Positions 25,840-34,625 of a stretch of DNA of 64,000 nt are shown here, in pieces. The notes below the pieces were generated by a model. That model saw only the letters and a program-made list of their open reading frames with translations, was not told the origin of the DNA and searched no databases. The position numbers and the translations under genes are program-made. Origin of the DNA: Pseudomonas pisciculturae (GTDB taxonomy: Bacteria > Pseudomonadota > Gammaproteobacteria > Pseudomonadales > Pseudomonadaceae); assembly GCF_015461805.1 (NCBI RefSeq), contig NZ_JACVZE010000006.1, forward strand, positions 248,001 through 312,000. Direction: 5' to 3'. Position 1 is the stretch's first letter, and each line of letters opens with the position of its first letter.

Positions 25840-26778
25840 ATGACTGGAAAATTGAAAGTGGCGATCATCGGTTCCGGCAACATCGGCACCGACCTGATGA
25901 TCAAGGTTTTGCGCAACGCCAAACACCTGGAGATGGCGGTGATGGTTGGCATTGACCCGGCCTCCGATGGGCTCGCCCGCGCCCAGCGCATGGGCGTGGC
26001 CACCACCCACGAAGGTGTCGAAGGGCTGGCGCGCATGCCGGTGTTCAGGGACATCGACTTTGTGTTTGATGCCACCTCGGCCAGTGCCCATGTCGCTAAC
26101 GATGCGCTGTTGCGTGCGGTCAAACCCGGTATCCGCCTGATCGACCTGACCCCCGCAGCCATCGGCCCGTACTGCGTGCCGGTGGTCAACCTGGAGCAGA
26201 ACCTGGCGCAACTCAACGTGAATATGGTCACGTGTGGTGGCCAGGCCACCATCCCTATCGTGGCTGCGGTGTCGCGGGTGGCGAAGGTGCATTACGCCGA
26301 AATTGTTGCCTCGATTGCGAGTAAATCGGCGGGCCCGGGCACCCGCGCCAATATCGACGAATTTACCGAAACCACTTCCAAGGCCATCGAAGTCATCGGC
26401 GGCGCGGCCAAGGGCAAGGCGATCATTGTGATGAACCCGGCCGAGCCACCGCTGATGATGCGTGACACGGTGTTTGTATTGTCCGAAGCCGCCGACCAGG
26501 CGCTGGTAGAAGCCTCAATTGTCGAGATGGCCGCCGCTGTGCAGGCCTATGTGCCGGGCTATCGGCTCAAGCAGAAAGTCCAGTTCGATGTGATCCCCGA
26601 AGACGCGCCGCTGCACCTGCCAGGCCTGGGCACGTTCTCGGGGCTCAAGACTTCTGTGTTCCTTGAGGTCGAAGGCGCCGCCCACTACCTGCCTGCCTAT
26701 GCCGGCAATCTCGACATCATGACGTCTGCAGCCTTGGCGACCGCCGAGCGTATGGCGCAGTCGCTGCTGAAGGCCTAA
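25840..26778 (+). CDS. mhpF: Acetaldehyde dehydrogenase (CoA-acylating), MhpF/DmpF family
   Basis: A 312-aa enzyme that oxidises acetaldehyde or a short aldehyde with NAD+ and CoA to the acyl-CoA. It has an N-terminal NAD-binding fold (KVAIIGSGNIGTDLM) and the catalytic cysteine Cys132 in NMVTCGGQATIP, the position used in DmpF. The ATG at 25840 follows a GGAG site; the frame runs upstream to 25780, overlapping the MFS end. In meta-cleavage operons it forms a channelling complex with the aldolase encoded next (10-nt gap). Here the usual hydratase and ring-cleavage genes are missing, so the aldehyde probably comes from a sugar-acid-derived 4-hydroxy-2-oxo acid. Confidence 0.92.
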   Translation: MTGKLKVAIIGSGNIGTDLMIKVLRNAKHLEMAVMVGIDPASDGLARAQRMGVATTHEGVEGLARMPVFRDIDFVFDATSASAHVANDALLRAVKPGIRLIDLTPAAIGPYCVPVVNLEQNLAQLNVNMVTCGGQATIPIVAAVSRVAKVHYAEIVASIASKSAGPGTRANIDEFTETTSKAIEVIGGAAKGKAIIVMNPAEPPLMMRDTVFVLSEAADQALVEASIVEMAAAVQAYVPGYRLKQKVQFDVIPEDAPLHLPGLGTFSGLKTSVFLEVEGAAHYLPAYAGNLDIMTSAALATAERMAQSLLKA

Positions 26779-26788
26779 GGAAACCGAC

Positions 26789-27802
26789 ATGACTAAAAAG
26801 CTGTATACCTGCGACGTAACCCTGCGTGATGGCAGCCATGCGATCCGCCACCAGTATTCGATCCAGAACGTACAGGACATCGCTCGCGCACTCGACAAGG
26901 CGCGGGTCGATGCCATCGAAATCGCCCACGGTGACGGCCTGCAAGGTTCAAGCTTCAACTACGGCTTTGCCGCCCACACCGATTTGGAATGGATCGAAGC
27001 GGCCGCCGACGTGATCAGCCATGCCAAGATCACCACCTTGCTGCTGCCCGGTATCGGCACGGTGCACGACCTCAAGGCCGCCTACAACGCCGGGGCCCGC
27101 GTCGTGCGCATCGCCACTCACTGCACCGAGGCGGATGTGTCCAAACAGCACATCGAATACGCCCGCGAGCTGGGCATGGACACCGTGGGTTTCTTGATGA
27201 TGAGCCACATGATCCCCGCCGAGCAGCTCGCCGCCCAAGCCAAGCTGATGGAAAGCTACGGCGCCACCTGCGTGTACATGGCCGACTCCGGTGGCGCGAT
27301 GAACATGCAAGATGTACGCGACCGGTTCCGGGCGTTCAAGGCCACCCTCAAGCCGGAAACCGAAACCGGCATGCATGCGCACCACAACCTATCGCTGGGC
27401 GTGGCCAACTCCATCACGGCGGTGGAAGAGGGCTGTGACCGTATCGACGCCAGCCTCGCCGGCATGGGCGCCGGCGCAGGCAATGCGCCGCTGGAAGTGT
27501 TCATTGCTGCCGCCGACCGCCTCGGCTGGAACCACGGCACCGACCTGTACACCTTGCTCGATGCCGCCGACGACATCGTGCGCCCCTTGCAAGATCGCCC
27601 GGTACGGGTTGACCGCGAAACCCTGGCGCTAGGTTATGCCGGTGTGTATTCAAGCTTCCTGCGCCACGCCGAAATCGCCGCCGCCAAGTACGGCCTCAAG
27701 ACCCTCGACATTTTGGTGGAACTGGGCAAACGACGCATGGTGGGCGGCCAGGAAGACATGATCGTGGATGTGGCGCTGGACTTGCTCAACAACAAGGCGT
27801 AA
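26789..27802 (+). CDS. mhpE: 4-hydroxy-2-oxovalerate aldolase (MhpE/DmpG family)
   Basis: A 337-aa class II pyruvate aldolase of the DRE-TIM family. It has the metal- and catalysis-related N-terminal motif CDVTLRDGSHAIRH (Arg13, Asp14, His17 by my count) and the later metal-binding MHAHHNLSLG, with the C-terminal communication domain (after about residue 270) that contacts the acylating aldehyde dehydrogenase. It cleaves 4-hydroxy-2-oxo acids to pyruvate plus aldehyde; BphI-type enzymes accept several aldehyde chain lengths. It has a good ribosome binding site (AAGGA) and directly follows mhpF. In this cluster its substrate is probably a 2-keto-3-deoxy acid from the divergent dehydratase. Confidence 0.92.
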   Translation: MTKKLYTCDVTLRDGSHAIRHQYSIQNVQDIARALDKARVDAIEIAHGDGLQGSSFNYGFAAHTDLEWIEAAADVISHAKITTLLLPGIGTVHDLKAAYNAGARVVRIATHCTEADVSKQHIEYARELGMDTVGFLMMSHMIPAEQLAAQAKLMESYGATCVYMADSGGAMNMQDVRDRFRAFKATLKPETETGMHAHHNLSLGVANSITAVEEGCDRIDASLAGMGAGAGNAPLEVFIAAADRLGWNHGTDLYTLLDAADDIVRPLQDRPVRVDRETLALGYAGVYSSFLRHAEIAAAKYGLKTLDILVELGKRRMVGGQEDMIVDVALDLLNNKA

Positions 27803-27880
27803 TCGCGCAGCAGGTGTTGGTGGCGCAACAGCGGTTCAATAAACTGCCCGATTGTCGTCGCCGATGGTGTTTTGGATTTG

Positions 27881-27896
27881 ATTCAACTAGTTGAAT
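27881..27896. promoter_or_regulatory. Perfect 16-bp palindrome upstream of the orphan binding protein
   Basis: ATTCAACTAGTTGAAT is a perfect inverted repeat with no spacer, in an AT-rich stretch 82 bp upstream of the substrate-binding-protein start. It is a good candidate operator for an unidentified dimeric regulator. Confidence 0.5.
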
Positions 27897-27977
27897 TTAA
27901 AGGCTTAAAGCGTTGGCATGAATTGTGTGTTGAGTGGGGGTGACCCAACCGACCACTTCTCATAAGAACCCACAGCC

Positions 27978-29318
27978 ATGCACAACGCTTTGCAACGCAC
28001 CCTCATCGCCAGCCTGGTGGCGCTCAGTTCCTTGGGCGCACTGCTGCCGGCCGCCGCCCAAGCGGCCAATGATCAACAGTTCATCCCCTTGGCCACTTAC
28101 CGCGTGGGTGCTTATGCCTCCAGCGGTATTCCGTGGTGGGCGGGGGAGATCGACTACTTCCGTTATATCAACGAGGTCGAGGGCGGCGTGAACGGGGTCA
28201 AGCTGGTCTGGCAGGAATGCGAGACCGAGTGGAAGACCGACCGCATCATCGAATGCTATGAACGCTACAAAGACGGCCTGGACGGCGCGCCCACCGGGTT
28301 CTTCTTCACCCACAGCACACCTGCTTCCTATGCGTTGATGGACCGTGCCGCCAAGGACCACATCCCCTTGATCGACGGCGCCGGTGGGCGTACCGAATCC
28401 ACCGATGGCCGCGTGTTCCCCTATGCGTTCCCGCTGTTGCTTAACTATTACGGCCAGGCCTCGGTGGGCATTAACTACATTGCCGAGCGTGAAGGTGGCC
28501 TGGATAAGCTCAAGGGCAAGAAGATCGTCACGGTCTATCACGACTCGGCTTATGGCCGGGAAACCCAGGCAGCGATGCAGTTGCTGGCGGAAAAATACGG
28601 CTTCGAGAATATCCAGATCCCGGTCGCCGACCCCGGCAGCGAGCAATCCACCCAATGGCGCCAGGTACGCCAGATCAACCCGGACTGGGTGTTTTTACGT
28701 ACTTGGGGCGTGTCCACGCCGGTGGCGATCAAGACCGCCGTGCGCTTTGGTGTGCCGGTGGATCGCCTGATCGGCGATGTATGGGCCGGCTCCGAAGCCG
28801 ATGTGATCCCTGCCGGCACCGCCGCCAAGGGCTACCAGGCGCTGGCGCCATTTCCGGGGGGCGACACCTTTGAGATCCACCGCAGGCTTAAGCAGTACAT
28901 CCTCGACCCGGGCAAGAGCAATCTCAAGGACCACAGCTACTTTGGCAAGGTCTACTACAACATCGGCCTGATCAACGCCGCGATTGCCGTCGAAGCCCTG
29001 CGCACCGGCCAGGCCAGGTTTGGTAACCGGGCGTTGAACGGTGAGGAAACCCGCTGGGCTTTCGAACACTTGGACATCGACGCCGCGCGCCTGAAGGCAT
29101 TGGGTTTGGAAGGGTTGCTGGCGCCATTGAAACTGTCCTGCGCCGACCATGAAGGCGGCGGCTCGGCTCGGGTTCAGCAGTGGGATGGGCAGAAGTGGGT
29201 GCTGGTGACCGATTGGCTCCAGGCCGACCGCGCTACCTTGCGCCCGCTGATCGAGGCCAAGTCTGCTGCGTATGCCCAGGAAAAAGGCATCGTGGCGCGG
29301 GATTGCGCTGCCCAATAA
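27978..29318 (+). CDS. ABC transporter substrate-binding protein, Leu/Ile/Val-type (orphan)
   Basis: A 446-aa periplasmic binding protein with a signal peptide (cleavage around ...AAAQAANDQQ, residue 31). The fold is of the type I branched-chain amino acid family (ATYRVGAYASSG, YYGQASVGINYI, KKIVTVYHDSAYGRE). The long C-terminal part contains an extra CADHEGGGSARVQQW segment. No permease or ATPase of the LIV type is adjacent: it stands between the mhpE gene and a REP doublet, after which an unrelated peptide ABC cluster runs the other way. It could serve a distant transporter, act as a sensor, or feed the catabolic genes upstream. The ligand is unknown. Confidence 0.8.
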   Translation: MHNALQRTLIASLVALSSLGALLPAAAQAANDQQFIPLATYRVGAYASSGIPWWAGEIDYFRYINEVEGGVNGVKLVWQECETEWKTDRIIECYERYKDGLDGAPTGFFFTHSTPASYALMDRAAKDHIPLIDGAGGRTESTDGRVFPYAFPLLLNYYGQASVGINYIAEREGGLDKLKGKKIVTVYHDSAYGRETQAAMQLLAEKYGFENIQIPVADPGSEQSTQWRQVRQINPDWVFLRTWGVSTPVAIKTAVRFGVPVDRLIGDVWAGSEADVIPAGTAAKGYQALAPFPGGDTFEIHRRLKQYILDPGKSNLKDHSYFGKVYYNIGLINAAIAVEALRTGQARFGNRALNGEETRWAFEHLDIDAARLKALGLEGLLAPLKLSCADHEGGGSARVQQWDGQKWVLVTDWLQADRATLRPLIEAKSAAYAQEKGIVARDCAAQ

Positions 29319-29350
29319 ACCGCCAATACAAGGCATCACTCGGTTCAAAT

Positions 29351-29438
29351 GTGGGAGCGGGCTTGCTCGCGAAGACGGTGGATCATTCAACGTATTTCTT
29401 GGCTGACCCACCGCCTTCGCGAGCAAGCCCGCTCCCAC
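29351..29438. repeat. REP doublet (REPIN) of the GTGGGAGCGGGCTTGCTCGC type
   Basis: Two inverted copies of GTGGGAGCGGGCTTGCTCGC with the further shared bases GAAG, separated by about 35 bases. It lies between two convergent genes (the orphan binding protein and the ABC ATPase), the usual site for such repeats. Confidence 0.85.
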
Positions 29439-29483
29439 CTATTGATCTTTGTGCATCAGGCGGGCATCGGCCAGCCTTTGGCC

Positions 29484-31103
29484 TCACGCCGCATTCGCCG
29501 TTTGTTGCCCTGGAATCGCCGCAATCAACTCCCGGGTGTAATCGCTGGCCGGGCGGTTGAAGATACGGTCCACCGTCCCTTGCTCCACCACCGTGCCATT
29601 GCGCAGCACCAACACCTCATGGGCAAAGTTGGCCACCACTGACAGGTCGTGGGACACCAGCACATACGCAATGCCCAACTCCCGTTGCAGTTCCTCCAGC
29701 AGGTCGAGGATGTGTGCCTGCACCGACACATCCAGCGCACTCACCGGCTCATCCAGCAGCAACAGATCCGGCTTCAATGCCAGGGCGCGCGCGATGGCCA
29801 CCCGTTGGCATTGGCCACCGGACAACTCCCGTGGCAGGCGATCAAGGAAGCTCACCGGCAAATGCACTCGGCTGATCAGCTCTCGTGCCGCCTGCTCCAG
29901 GGCCGGGCCCTTGAGCAAGCCGAACGACACCAAGGGTTCGACAATGCTGTCGAACACCGTGAAGCGCGGGTCGAGGGCGGCAAAGGGGTTTTGCTGCACC
30001 AGTTGCAGGCGCTGGCGCAGTGGGCGGAAGTCTCGCCAGCTCAGGTTTGTCACGTCTTGCTGTTCGAACCACACCTGGCCTTGGGTAGGTTTTTCCAGGC
30101 CGAGGGCGATGCGCAGGGCGGTGCTTTTGCCGGAGCCGGACTCGCCGACAATCGCCAGGGTCTGGCCGGCATACACGTCCAGGTTGAGGTTTTCCAGGGC
30201 CACGAAGGTGCTGTTCTCACCCTTGACCTTGGGCAGGGCGAAGGTCTTGCCGACGTTCTTCAGGCTCAGGATCGGCTCTTCCATAGGGTCGATACGAATC
30301 AGCGGTTCACGCCGCTTGGCGAACGCCGGCGCCGCCGCAATCAGCGCCCGGGTGTAGTCATGCTGCGGTGCGTTGAGGATCTGGCCGGGCGGCCCTTGTT
30401 CTACCAACTCACCCTGTTGCATCACCAGGATGCGGTCGGCGCGGTCGGTGGCCACGCCCAGGTCGTGGGTGATGATCAGCAGCGAGATGCCGCGCTCGCT
30501 GACCAGGCGTTGCAGGTGGTCGAGGATCTTGCGCTGTACGGTCACGTCAAGGGCGCTGGTGGGTTCGTCGGCGATGATCAGGCGTGGGTTGCCGGCCAGG
30601 GCGATGGCGATCAGCACGCGCTGGCGCATGCCGCCGGAGAGTTCATGGGGGTACTGGCGGGCGCGCAGTACCGGGTTGTCGATGCCCACCTGTTGCAGCA
30701 GCTCGACGATATCGGCATCCACGCCGGGGTAACGCTTACCCTTGCCCAGGACCAGCGCCTCGGCGATTTGCTGGCCAATGCGCTGGGTTGGGTTGAGGCT
30801 GACCATTGGGTCTTGGGGTACCAGGCCCACCGTACGCCCGCGCACGGCACGCTTCTGGCGTTCACTGGCGTGGGTCAGGTCGTTGCCCTCCACCCACAAC
30901 TGCCCGGTGCTGATGTGCGCATTGGCTGGCAACAAGCCAAGGATCGCGTTGGCCAGTGTGGACTTGCCCGAGCCCGACTCGCCGACAATCGCCACCGTCT
31001 CGCCCTGTGCAATGGCAAACGACAGCGAGCGCACCGCTTGGTTGACCTGCCCATGGGTGCGATAGCTGACACTGAGTTGACGAACATCCACTAAAGCGCT
31101 CAT
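29484..31103 (-). CDS. Peptide-type ABC transporter, fused double ATPase (DppD-DppF)
   Basis: A 539-aa protein with two complete ABC ATPase halves, each with Walker A (GESGSGKST, about residues 40 and 310), a signature (LSGGMRQRV, then LSGGQCQRV) and Walker B with following D-loop (IIADEPTSALD, then LLLDEPVSALD). Fused ATPases of this kind occur in YejF- and GsiA-type importers. It follows dppC with an ATGA overlap and is the last gene of a binding protein-DppB-DppC-DppDF operon. It would drive uptake of a peptide, peptide-like metallophore or other solute recognised by the binding protein at 32950. Confidence 0.9.
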   Translation of the reverse strand: MSALVDVRQLSVSYRTHGQVNQAVRSLSFAIAQGETVAIVGESGSGKSTLANAILGLLPANAHISTGQLWVEGNDLTHASERQKRAVRGRTVGLVPQDPMVSLNPTQRIGQQIAEALVLGKGKRYPGVDADIVELLQQVGIDNPVLRARQYPHELSGGMRQRVLIAIALAGNPRLIIADEPTSALDVTVQRKILDHLQRLVSERGISLLIITHDLGVATDRADRILVMQQGELVEQGPPGQILNAPQHDYTRALIAAAPAFAKRREPLIRIDPMEEPILSLKNVGKTFALPKVKGENSTFVALENLNLDVYAGQTLAIVGESGSGKSTALRIALGLEKPTQGQVWFEQQDVTNLSWRDFRPLRQRLQLVQQNPFAALDPRFTVFDSIVEPLVSFGLLKGPALEQAARELISRVHLPVSFLDRLPRELSGGQCQRVAIARALALKPDLLLLDEPVSALDVSVQAHILDLLEELQRELGIAYVLVSHDLSVVANFAHEVLVLRNGTVVEQGTVDRIFNRPASDYTRELIAAIPGQQTANAA

Positions 31104-31999
31104 CGCGGGTTCTCCTCAAAGGTGCGGGCGATATGGTTAAGGCTGAACACCACGGCCACCAGGAACAGGCCGGGCAGCAGTGATACCCAAGGGGCGGTGA
31201 TCAGGAAGTGACGGCCGTTGGCGATCAAGGTGCCCCATTCGGCGGCGGGCGGCACAGCGCCAAAACCGAGGAAACTCAGCCCGGCGGTGGCGAGGATGGC
31301 GGCGCCGAAATCCAACGTGGCCAACACCGCCACCGGGCCCCAGGCGTTGGGCAGAATATGCAGCAGCAACGTGCGCCCCCAACTTGCCCCGCCCAGGCGC
31401 GCCGCTTCGACATACGCCAGCGTCTTGACCCGCAGCACCTCGGCGCGAGTAGTGCGTGCAAACCCCGGAATAATGCCCACGCCCACTGCAATGGCCACCG
31501 GCACTGTGCCAAAGCCGATGGCCGTGACAATCGCCAGGGCCAGCAATACGCCGGGCAGAGCCAGCAGCACATCGACAAAGCGCATGATCACCGAATCGAT
31601 ACGCCCGCCGGCAAAGCCCGACAAAATGCCCAGCCCCAAGCCGCCCAACAGGGCGATGCCCACCGCCAGCGAGGCCGCCAGCATCGACAGGCTGGAGCCG
31701 TACACCACCCGGGTAAACAGGTCGCGGCCCAGCTCATCGGTGCCGAACCAGTGGGTGAGGTTGGGGGCACGCAGTTTGTCGACGGGGGAGGTGGCGTAGG
31801 GGTCAAAACTGGTCAGCAGGTGTGGCGCTACGGCCGACACCAAGGCAAACAACACCAGCAGCACCGCCAGGCTGAAACCGGGCCGGCGCAGCAATGGCAA
31901 CACCACCGCCGTGGCGCGTTGCAGGCGGCTGCGGCGACGCCACAGCGGGTGGCTGGCCGGGAGGGCTTTGCCGCGCAGGTTCTGCTCAAGAACAGTCAT
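31100..31999 (-). CDS. Peptide-type ABC transporter permease (DppC-like)
   Basis: A 299-aa inner-membrane protein with an N-terminal cytoplasmic region, one helix near residue 40, then the BPD transport domain containing the DppC/OppC signature (EAARLGGASWGRTLLLHILPNAWGP) that contacts the ATPase. It sits between dppB (3-nt gap) and the ATPase gene (ATGA overlap). Complete in length. Confidence 0.92.
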   Translation of the reverse strand: MTVLEQNLRGKALPASHPLWRRRSRLQRATAVVLPLLRRPGFSLAVLLVLFALVSAVAPHLLTSFDPYATSPVDKLRAPNLTHWFGTDELGRDLFTRVVYGSSLSMLAASLAVGIALLGGLGLGILSGFAGGRIDSVIMRFVDVLLALPGVLLALAIVTAIGFGTVPVAIAVGVGIIPGFARTTRAEVLRVKTLAYVEAARLGGASWGRTLLLHILPNAWGPVAVLATLDFGAAILATAGLSFLGFGAVPPAAEWGTLIANGRHFLITAPWVSLLPGLFLVAVVFSLNHIARTFEENPR

Positions 32000-32002
32000 G
32001 AT

Positions 32003-32953
32003 TCAGGACACCTTTGGCGTGTGGGAGATGCGCGGGTCGAACCACGGGTAAAGCAGATCGACCAACAAGTTCACCAGGACAAACGCCGCCGCCGACACCG
32101 CGACGATGGCCAGCACCACCGGGATGTCCTGGCGCAACACGGCTTCCTGGGCCAGCCGGCCAATGCCGTTGCGAGCAAAGATGGTTTCCACCAGCACTGC
32201 GCCGGACACCGTATTGCCCACCTGCAAGCCGATCAGGGTGAGGATCGGCAGCGCGGCGTTCTTGAACCCGTGGCGCGCCTGCACCTGGCTGCGGCTAAGG
32301 CCCTTGGCGTAGGCGGTGATGATGTAGGACTCCTGCCATACCCCCTGGAAACTGCGCTGCAGCACCTGGGCGTAGACCGCAGCACTCGGGATTGCCAGGG
32401 TGACGGCAGGTAAAATCAGGCTTTCCACGCCCTTGCTGCCAGTAGCCGGAAACCAGCCCAGGCCAAACGCAAACACCTGGATCAGCAACAGCCCCATCCA
32501 GAACACCGGCACCGAAAAACCCAGGGACGGCAAGCGTGTCAGTGCTTTTTTCAGCGGTTGCCAGCGGATATAGGCAGTCAAGTAGGCCAGCCCAATACCG
32601 CCGAGCAATGACAGTACAATCGCCAGCCCGGCCAGGGACAGCGTTTGCGGCAGCCGTTCAACCAGCAATTGGGCCACAGGGCGGTTCATTGACAGCGACT
32701 GGCCAAAATCACCGCGCAGCGCCCCCCACAGCAGGCTGAAATATTGCTCGAACACGCCCTTGTCCAAACCGTAATAAGCCCGCGCCTTGGCCAGGTCTTC
32801 CACTGACAGCGCATCGGCTTCCATCCCCGAAGCGCTGAGCATCAGGGTCAACGTGTCTCCCGGCAGCAGATACAGGATGAAGTAGGTGATGCTGTAGGCG
32901 CCCCATAACACCAAGAGTGCCTGCCCGACACGGCCCAGCAGGTAGCGGCTCAT
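32003..32953 (-). CDS. Peptide-type ABC transporter permease (DppB-like)
   Basis: A 316-aa permease with the N-terminal helix and the following periplasmic loop (LLGRVGQALLVLWGAYSITYF, DKGVFEQYFSLLWGALRGDFGQSL) standard in DppB/OppB, and the coupling motif region near AKGLSRSQVQARHGFKNAALPI. It overlaps the upstream binding-protein stop in ATGA, so it is translationally coupled. Confidence 0.92.
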   Translation of the reverse strand: MSRYLLGRVGQALLVLWGAYSITYFILYLLPGDTLTLMLSASGMEADALSVEDLAKARAYYGLDKGVFEQYFSLLWGALRGDFGQSLSMNRPVAQLLVERLPQTLSLAGLAIVLSLLGGIGLAYLTAYIRWQPLKKALTRLPSLGFSVPVFWMGLLLIQVFAFGLGWFPATGSKGVESLILPAVTLAIPSAAVYAQVLQRSFQGVWQESYIITAYAKGLSRSQVQARHGFKNAALPILTLIGLQVGNTVSGAVLVETIFARNGIGRLAQEAVLRQDIPVVLAIVAVSAAAFVLVNLLVDLLYPWFDPRISHTPKVS

Positions 32954-34581
32954 GGCGTGCCGATCTCGATATCACCCAGCAGCGCAAAGCCCTCGGCGGT
33001 CCAGCGAAAGTTCTTCACCTTGGCCGACGTCGCCGCCTGCCACACGCGCTCGTACACTGGGAAGGCCGAGCTTTCATCGATCAGCAAGTCTTGCAGGTCG
33101 CCATAGGCCGCTGCGCGTTGCGGGCTTTGGGTGGCGGTGATGCCGGCATCGAACAAGGCCTTGGCTTTGCCCAGTGCGCCTGGCTCAAACGTGTTGGTGG
33201 CGACAGTGGCGCTGTTGGCGCTACGCGGGTCGAGGATGGTTTGCAGGATGATCGGGTCGGCGCGGGTCATGTAGTTGATGGTCAGGTCGTAGTTGCCGGC
33301 CGAGTTGTTGGCCACCCATTCGGCGCGGGTGACCACGCTGAGTTTGAGCTCGATACCGACCTTGCGCAGTTGGTCCTGGATCAACACATCGCCTGCGGTT
33401 TCAGCCGGGCTGATGTTGTAGCTCAGGCTCAAGCGCTTGCCGTTTTTGTGCCGGTAGCCGTCGGCGCCCTTGGCCCAGCCGGCTTGGTCGAGCAATTGTT
33501 CGGCAGCTGCCGGGTCGTACCCGAGCTTGGCGGCCTGGCTTTTGGCGTAGGGGGTGGTCACGTCGAACACGCCTTGCACCACCGGGAACTCGGCGTTGTA
33601 CACGGTGCTGGCGTAACTCTTGCGGTCGATGGCTTTTTGCACCGCCAGGCGCACTTGCTGGTCGGCCAGAATGCGCTCGCCACGGGTATTGGGGAACAGG
33701 TTCAGTGCCGGCCCCGGCAGCGAACGGCTTTGGATGGTCGCGCCCTTGGATTGGAACAGCTTGAGGTCCACTTCCGAAAACGGGTTGCGTGGCCACAGGA
33801 TGTCGGCCTTGCCTTGCAGGAACAAGCCATTGCGCACGCTCTCTTCGGGGATGTAGGTGACATCCACCGCATCCAGGTGTGCTTCACCCTGATTTTTCAT
33901 ATTGGCCGATGCCCAGGCGTAGCCCTTGCGTTTGGTCAGGTGCGCGCCGACTTCCGGGGTGTAACTCTCCAGTACAAAGGGGCCGGTGCCGATGATCTTG
34001 CCCAGCGAACGTTCCTTGACGGTGAGGGCGTACGACGCCGGTGCGAGGATCGACAAGTTGGTGGTTGAGGTGGCTTGCAGGAAACCCGCGTTTGGCTTGC
34101 TGAGCACCAGCTTGACGGTGAAGTCGTCGACCACTTCGGCGTGGTCATAACCCGCCAGATACGTGGCGCCGAAGGTCGCCGGCAACTCGGTGGCCAGAGC
34201 CTTGTCGCTGTCAAACGCGGTCTTTACCGCCTTGGCATCGAAGCGTTCGCCATTGCTGAAAGTGACGTCCTGACGCAGGTGAAAGGTGTAGGTCAGCGCG
34301 TCGTCGCTCACGTCCCAGCTTTTGGCCAGCCACGGGATGATCTTGCCGGTTTCCGGGTCTTGGTCGGTGAGTGACTCGGCGACGTTGCGCAGCAACACGC
34401 GGTGCTCCAGCCAATACACCTGGAACGGGTCGACGCTCACCAGGATGGTGTTGTCGCCGAAAAACGCGATGTTCAGGGTTTTGTTGGCCTGGGCCTGCTC
34501 ACCCGAAGGTGAGCAGCCCGCAAGAGCCAACGCCAGGGCGCAGGGTGCCAGCAGACGGCTCATCAAGTTGGAGGTATTCAA
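32950..34581 (-). CDS. Peptide/nickel-type ABC substrate-binding lipoprotein
   Basis: A 543-aa SBP_bac_5 (cluster C) binding protein with a lipoprotein signal (ALALAGCSPSG). Its body has the family features TYTFHLRQDVTFSNGERFDAKAV, GTGPFVLESYTPEVG and LAVQKAIDRKSY. The best-supported start is TTG at 34581, with GAGG 8 nt upstream; the ATG at 34563 has no ribosome binding site but gives the same mature protein. It heads the ABC operon, 44 nt after a TonB-receptor gene on the same strand, implying a shared substrate that enters through the outer-membrane receptor. The substrate is not identifiable here; siderophore, glycopeptide and dipeptide are all possible. Confidence 0.88.
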   Translation of the reverse strand: MNTSNLMSRLLAPCALALALAGCSPSGEQAQANKTLNIAFFGDNTILVSVDPFQVYWLEHRVLLRNVAESLTDQDPETGKIIPWLAKSWDVSDDALTYTFHLRQDVTFSNGERFDAKAVKTAFDSDKALATELPATFGATYLAGYDHAEVVDDFTVKLVLSKPNAGFLQATSTTNLSILAPASYALTVKERSLGKIIGTGPFVLESYTPEVGAHLTKRKGYAWASANMKNQGEAHLDAVDVTYIPEESVRNGLFLQGKADILWPRNPFSEVDLKLFQSKGATIQSRSLPGPALNLFPNTRGERILADQQVRLAVQKAIDRKSYASTVYNAEFPVVQGVFDVTTPYAKSQAAKLGYDPAAAEQLLDQAGWAKGADGYRHKNGKRLSLSYNISPAETAGDVLIQDQLRKVGIELKLSVVTRAEWVANNSAGNYDLTINYMTRADPIILQTILDPRSANSATVATNTFEPGALGKAKALFDAGITATQSPQRAAAYGDLQDLLIDESSAFPVYERVWQAATSAKVKNFRWTAEGFALLGDIEIGTP

Positions 34582-34625
34582 TGGGGTGCCCTCGTATGGC
34601 GATTCGGGTGCGTGAGAGGTGTGGA

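Noticed and set aside
27917..27935. Possible sigma-54 promoter (TTGGCATG...) upstream of the orphan binding protein
   Set aside because: The GG of the -24 element is not followed by GC at the required 10-bp distance.
29351..29438. Inverted repeat considered as a CRISPR or attachment site
   Set aside because: Only two copies in inverted orientation with typical REP sequence; no spacers, cas genes or integrase.
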